From assembly GCF_018130385.1 (NCBI RefSeq), contig NZ_JAFCLU010000013.1, positions 62,001 through 126,000 of the forward strand: a DNA stretch of 64,000 nt, given 5' to 3'. Source of the stretch: Bradyrhizobium sp. AUGA SZCCT0283. GTDB taxonomy: Bacteria; Pseudomonadota; Alphaproteobacteria; Rhizobiales; Xanthobacteraceae. A program made the translations under genes and the position numbers. Below the pieces are notes generated by a model. The model saw only the letters and a program-made list of their open reading frames with translations. It was not told the DNA's origin and did no database searches. Shown here piece by piece: positions 63,606 to 64,000 of the stretch; positions within the stretch are counted from its first letter, which is position 1, and each line of letters opens with the position of its first letter.

Positions 63606-64000
63606 ATGACAAGGCAGGAAATCATCCTCGGTAACGCCCGCATCGTGCTGGCCGATCGCGTGATCGAGCGCGGCTGGGTCGCCTTTGTCGACGGCCGGAT
63701 CGCCGAGTTTGGCGAGGGCAGCGCGCCGACAGGCAGCGAGGACGCCGGCGGCGACCTGATCATGCCCGGTTTGATCGAGCTGCACACCGACCATCTTGAA
63801 ATGCACTATGTGCCGCGCCCGAAAGTATTCTGGGATCCGATCGCGGCGGTGGTTTCCTACGACGGGCAGTTGGCCACTTCGGGCATCACCACCGTTCTGG
63901 ATTCGCTGCGGGTCTGGCGCGAGGATGGCGCCGAAGAGGTTGACGGCCGGGCAGGCGTGCTGGCGGAGGCGATCACATCCGCGCGCGATGCCAACCTGCT
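63606..64000 (+). CDS. phnM: PhnM, diphosphatase, cut by the window edge
   Basis: The first 131 codons of PhnM, which converts ribose 1-methylphosphonate 5-triphosphate to the monophosphate. The N-terminal metal motif LIMPGLIELHTDHLEMHYVPRPK, in parts ELHTDHLE and VPRPK, is the canonical PhnM text. The gene continues beyond 64000. It is the C-P lyase operon copy, distinct from the one at 52488. Confidence 0.93.
   Translation, partial: MTRQEIILGNARIVLADRVIERGWVAFVDGRIAEFGEGSAPTGSEDAGGDLIMPGLIELHTDHLEMHYVPRPKVFWDPIAAVVSYDGQLATSGITTVLDSLRVWREDGAEEVDGRAGVLAEAITSARDANL

Overview
This window reads as one contiguous chromosomal stretch from a high-GC alphaproteobacterium. The best fit is a Bradyrhizobium-like member of the Nitrobacteraceae. 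The reasons are gene content (cbbX, hut genes with hutF, URC uracil catabolism, a rhizobial C-P lyase locus), GC-rich coding and tightly packed operons with many 4-base start/stop overlaps. I saw no transposase, integrase, CRISPR array, tRNA or rRNA.

Layout. (1) 1-8.4 kb: cbbX (red-type RuBisCO activase), a small secreted protein, a TAT-exported molybdenum hydroxylase pair, a TAT-exported Rieske protein, a PQQ alcohol dehydrogenase with a complete lanthanide-type metal site but no vicinal disulfide, and a gluconate 5-dehydrogenase-like SDR. (2) 8.5-17.9 kb: a NitT/TauT-type ABC transporter and histidine utilisation (hutC, hutF, hutI, hutH, hutU) with a HutC-type operator between hutF and hutI. 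(3) 17.9-21.0 kb: a uracil-catabolism URC operon (URC1, URC4, divergent upp). (4) 21.5-34.0 kb: D-carbamoylase, flavin reductase, hydantoin racemase, hydantoinase, three oxidoreductases and a peptide-type ABC transporter whose ATPase gene has an in-frame amber stop. (5) 34.2-40.5 kb: a polyamine-type ABC transporter whose binding-protein gene has an in-frame TGA, then a barbiturase/cyanuric acid hydrolase family enzyme convergent with a second, canonical upp. (6) 41.2-49.9 kb: a LacI regulator, xylulokinase, xylose isomerase, a sugar ABC transporter, an aldo/keto reductase and a lactonase-like amidohydrolase. (7) 50.1-64.0 kb: phoD and a complete phosphonate locus (phnCDEE, phnF, phnGHIJKL and the start of phnM) plus a divergent arm with a second PhnM-like protein, a 2H-phosphoesterase-like protein and a hexapeptide transferase.

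How it works together. Regions 2-5 form a scavenging block for nitrogen-containing heterocycles and their breakdown products (histidine, uracil, hydantoins, barbiturate or cyanurate). Several transcription units there carry sigma-54 -24/-12 promoter matches. Three fit the full consensus (28758-28774, 38455-38471 and 23864-23879) and three are weaker, suggesting shared nitrogen-limitation control. Region 7 carries Pho-box repeats and a long palindrome next to phnF, suggesting phosphate-starvation control plus PhnF repression.

The most notable observations are: the lanthanide-type PQQ dehydrogenase lacking the Cys-Cys pair and paired with a Rieske protein; the nitrogen-heterocycle block with shared sigma-54 promoters; a URC-linked uracil phosphoribosyltransferase with a degenerate PRPP loop; two neighbouring ABC transporters each carrying one premature stop; and hairpins after the binding-protein gene in several ABC operons.
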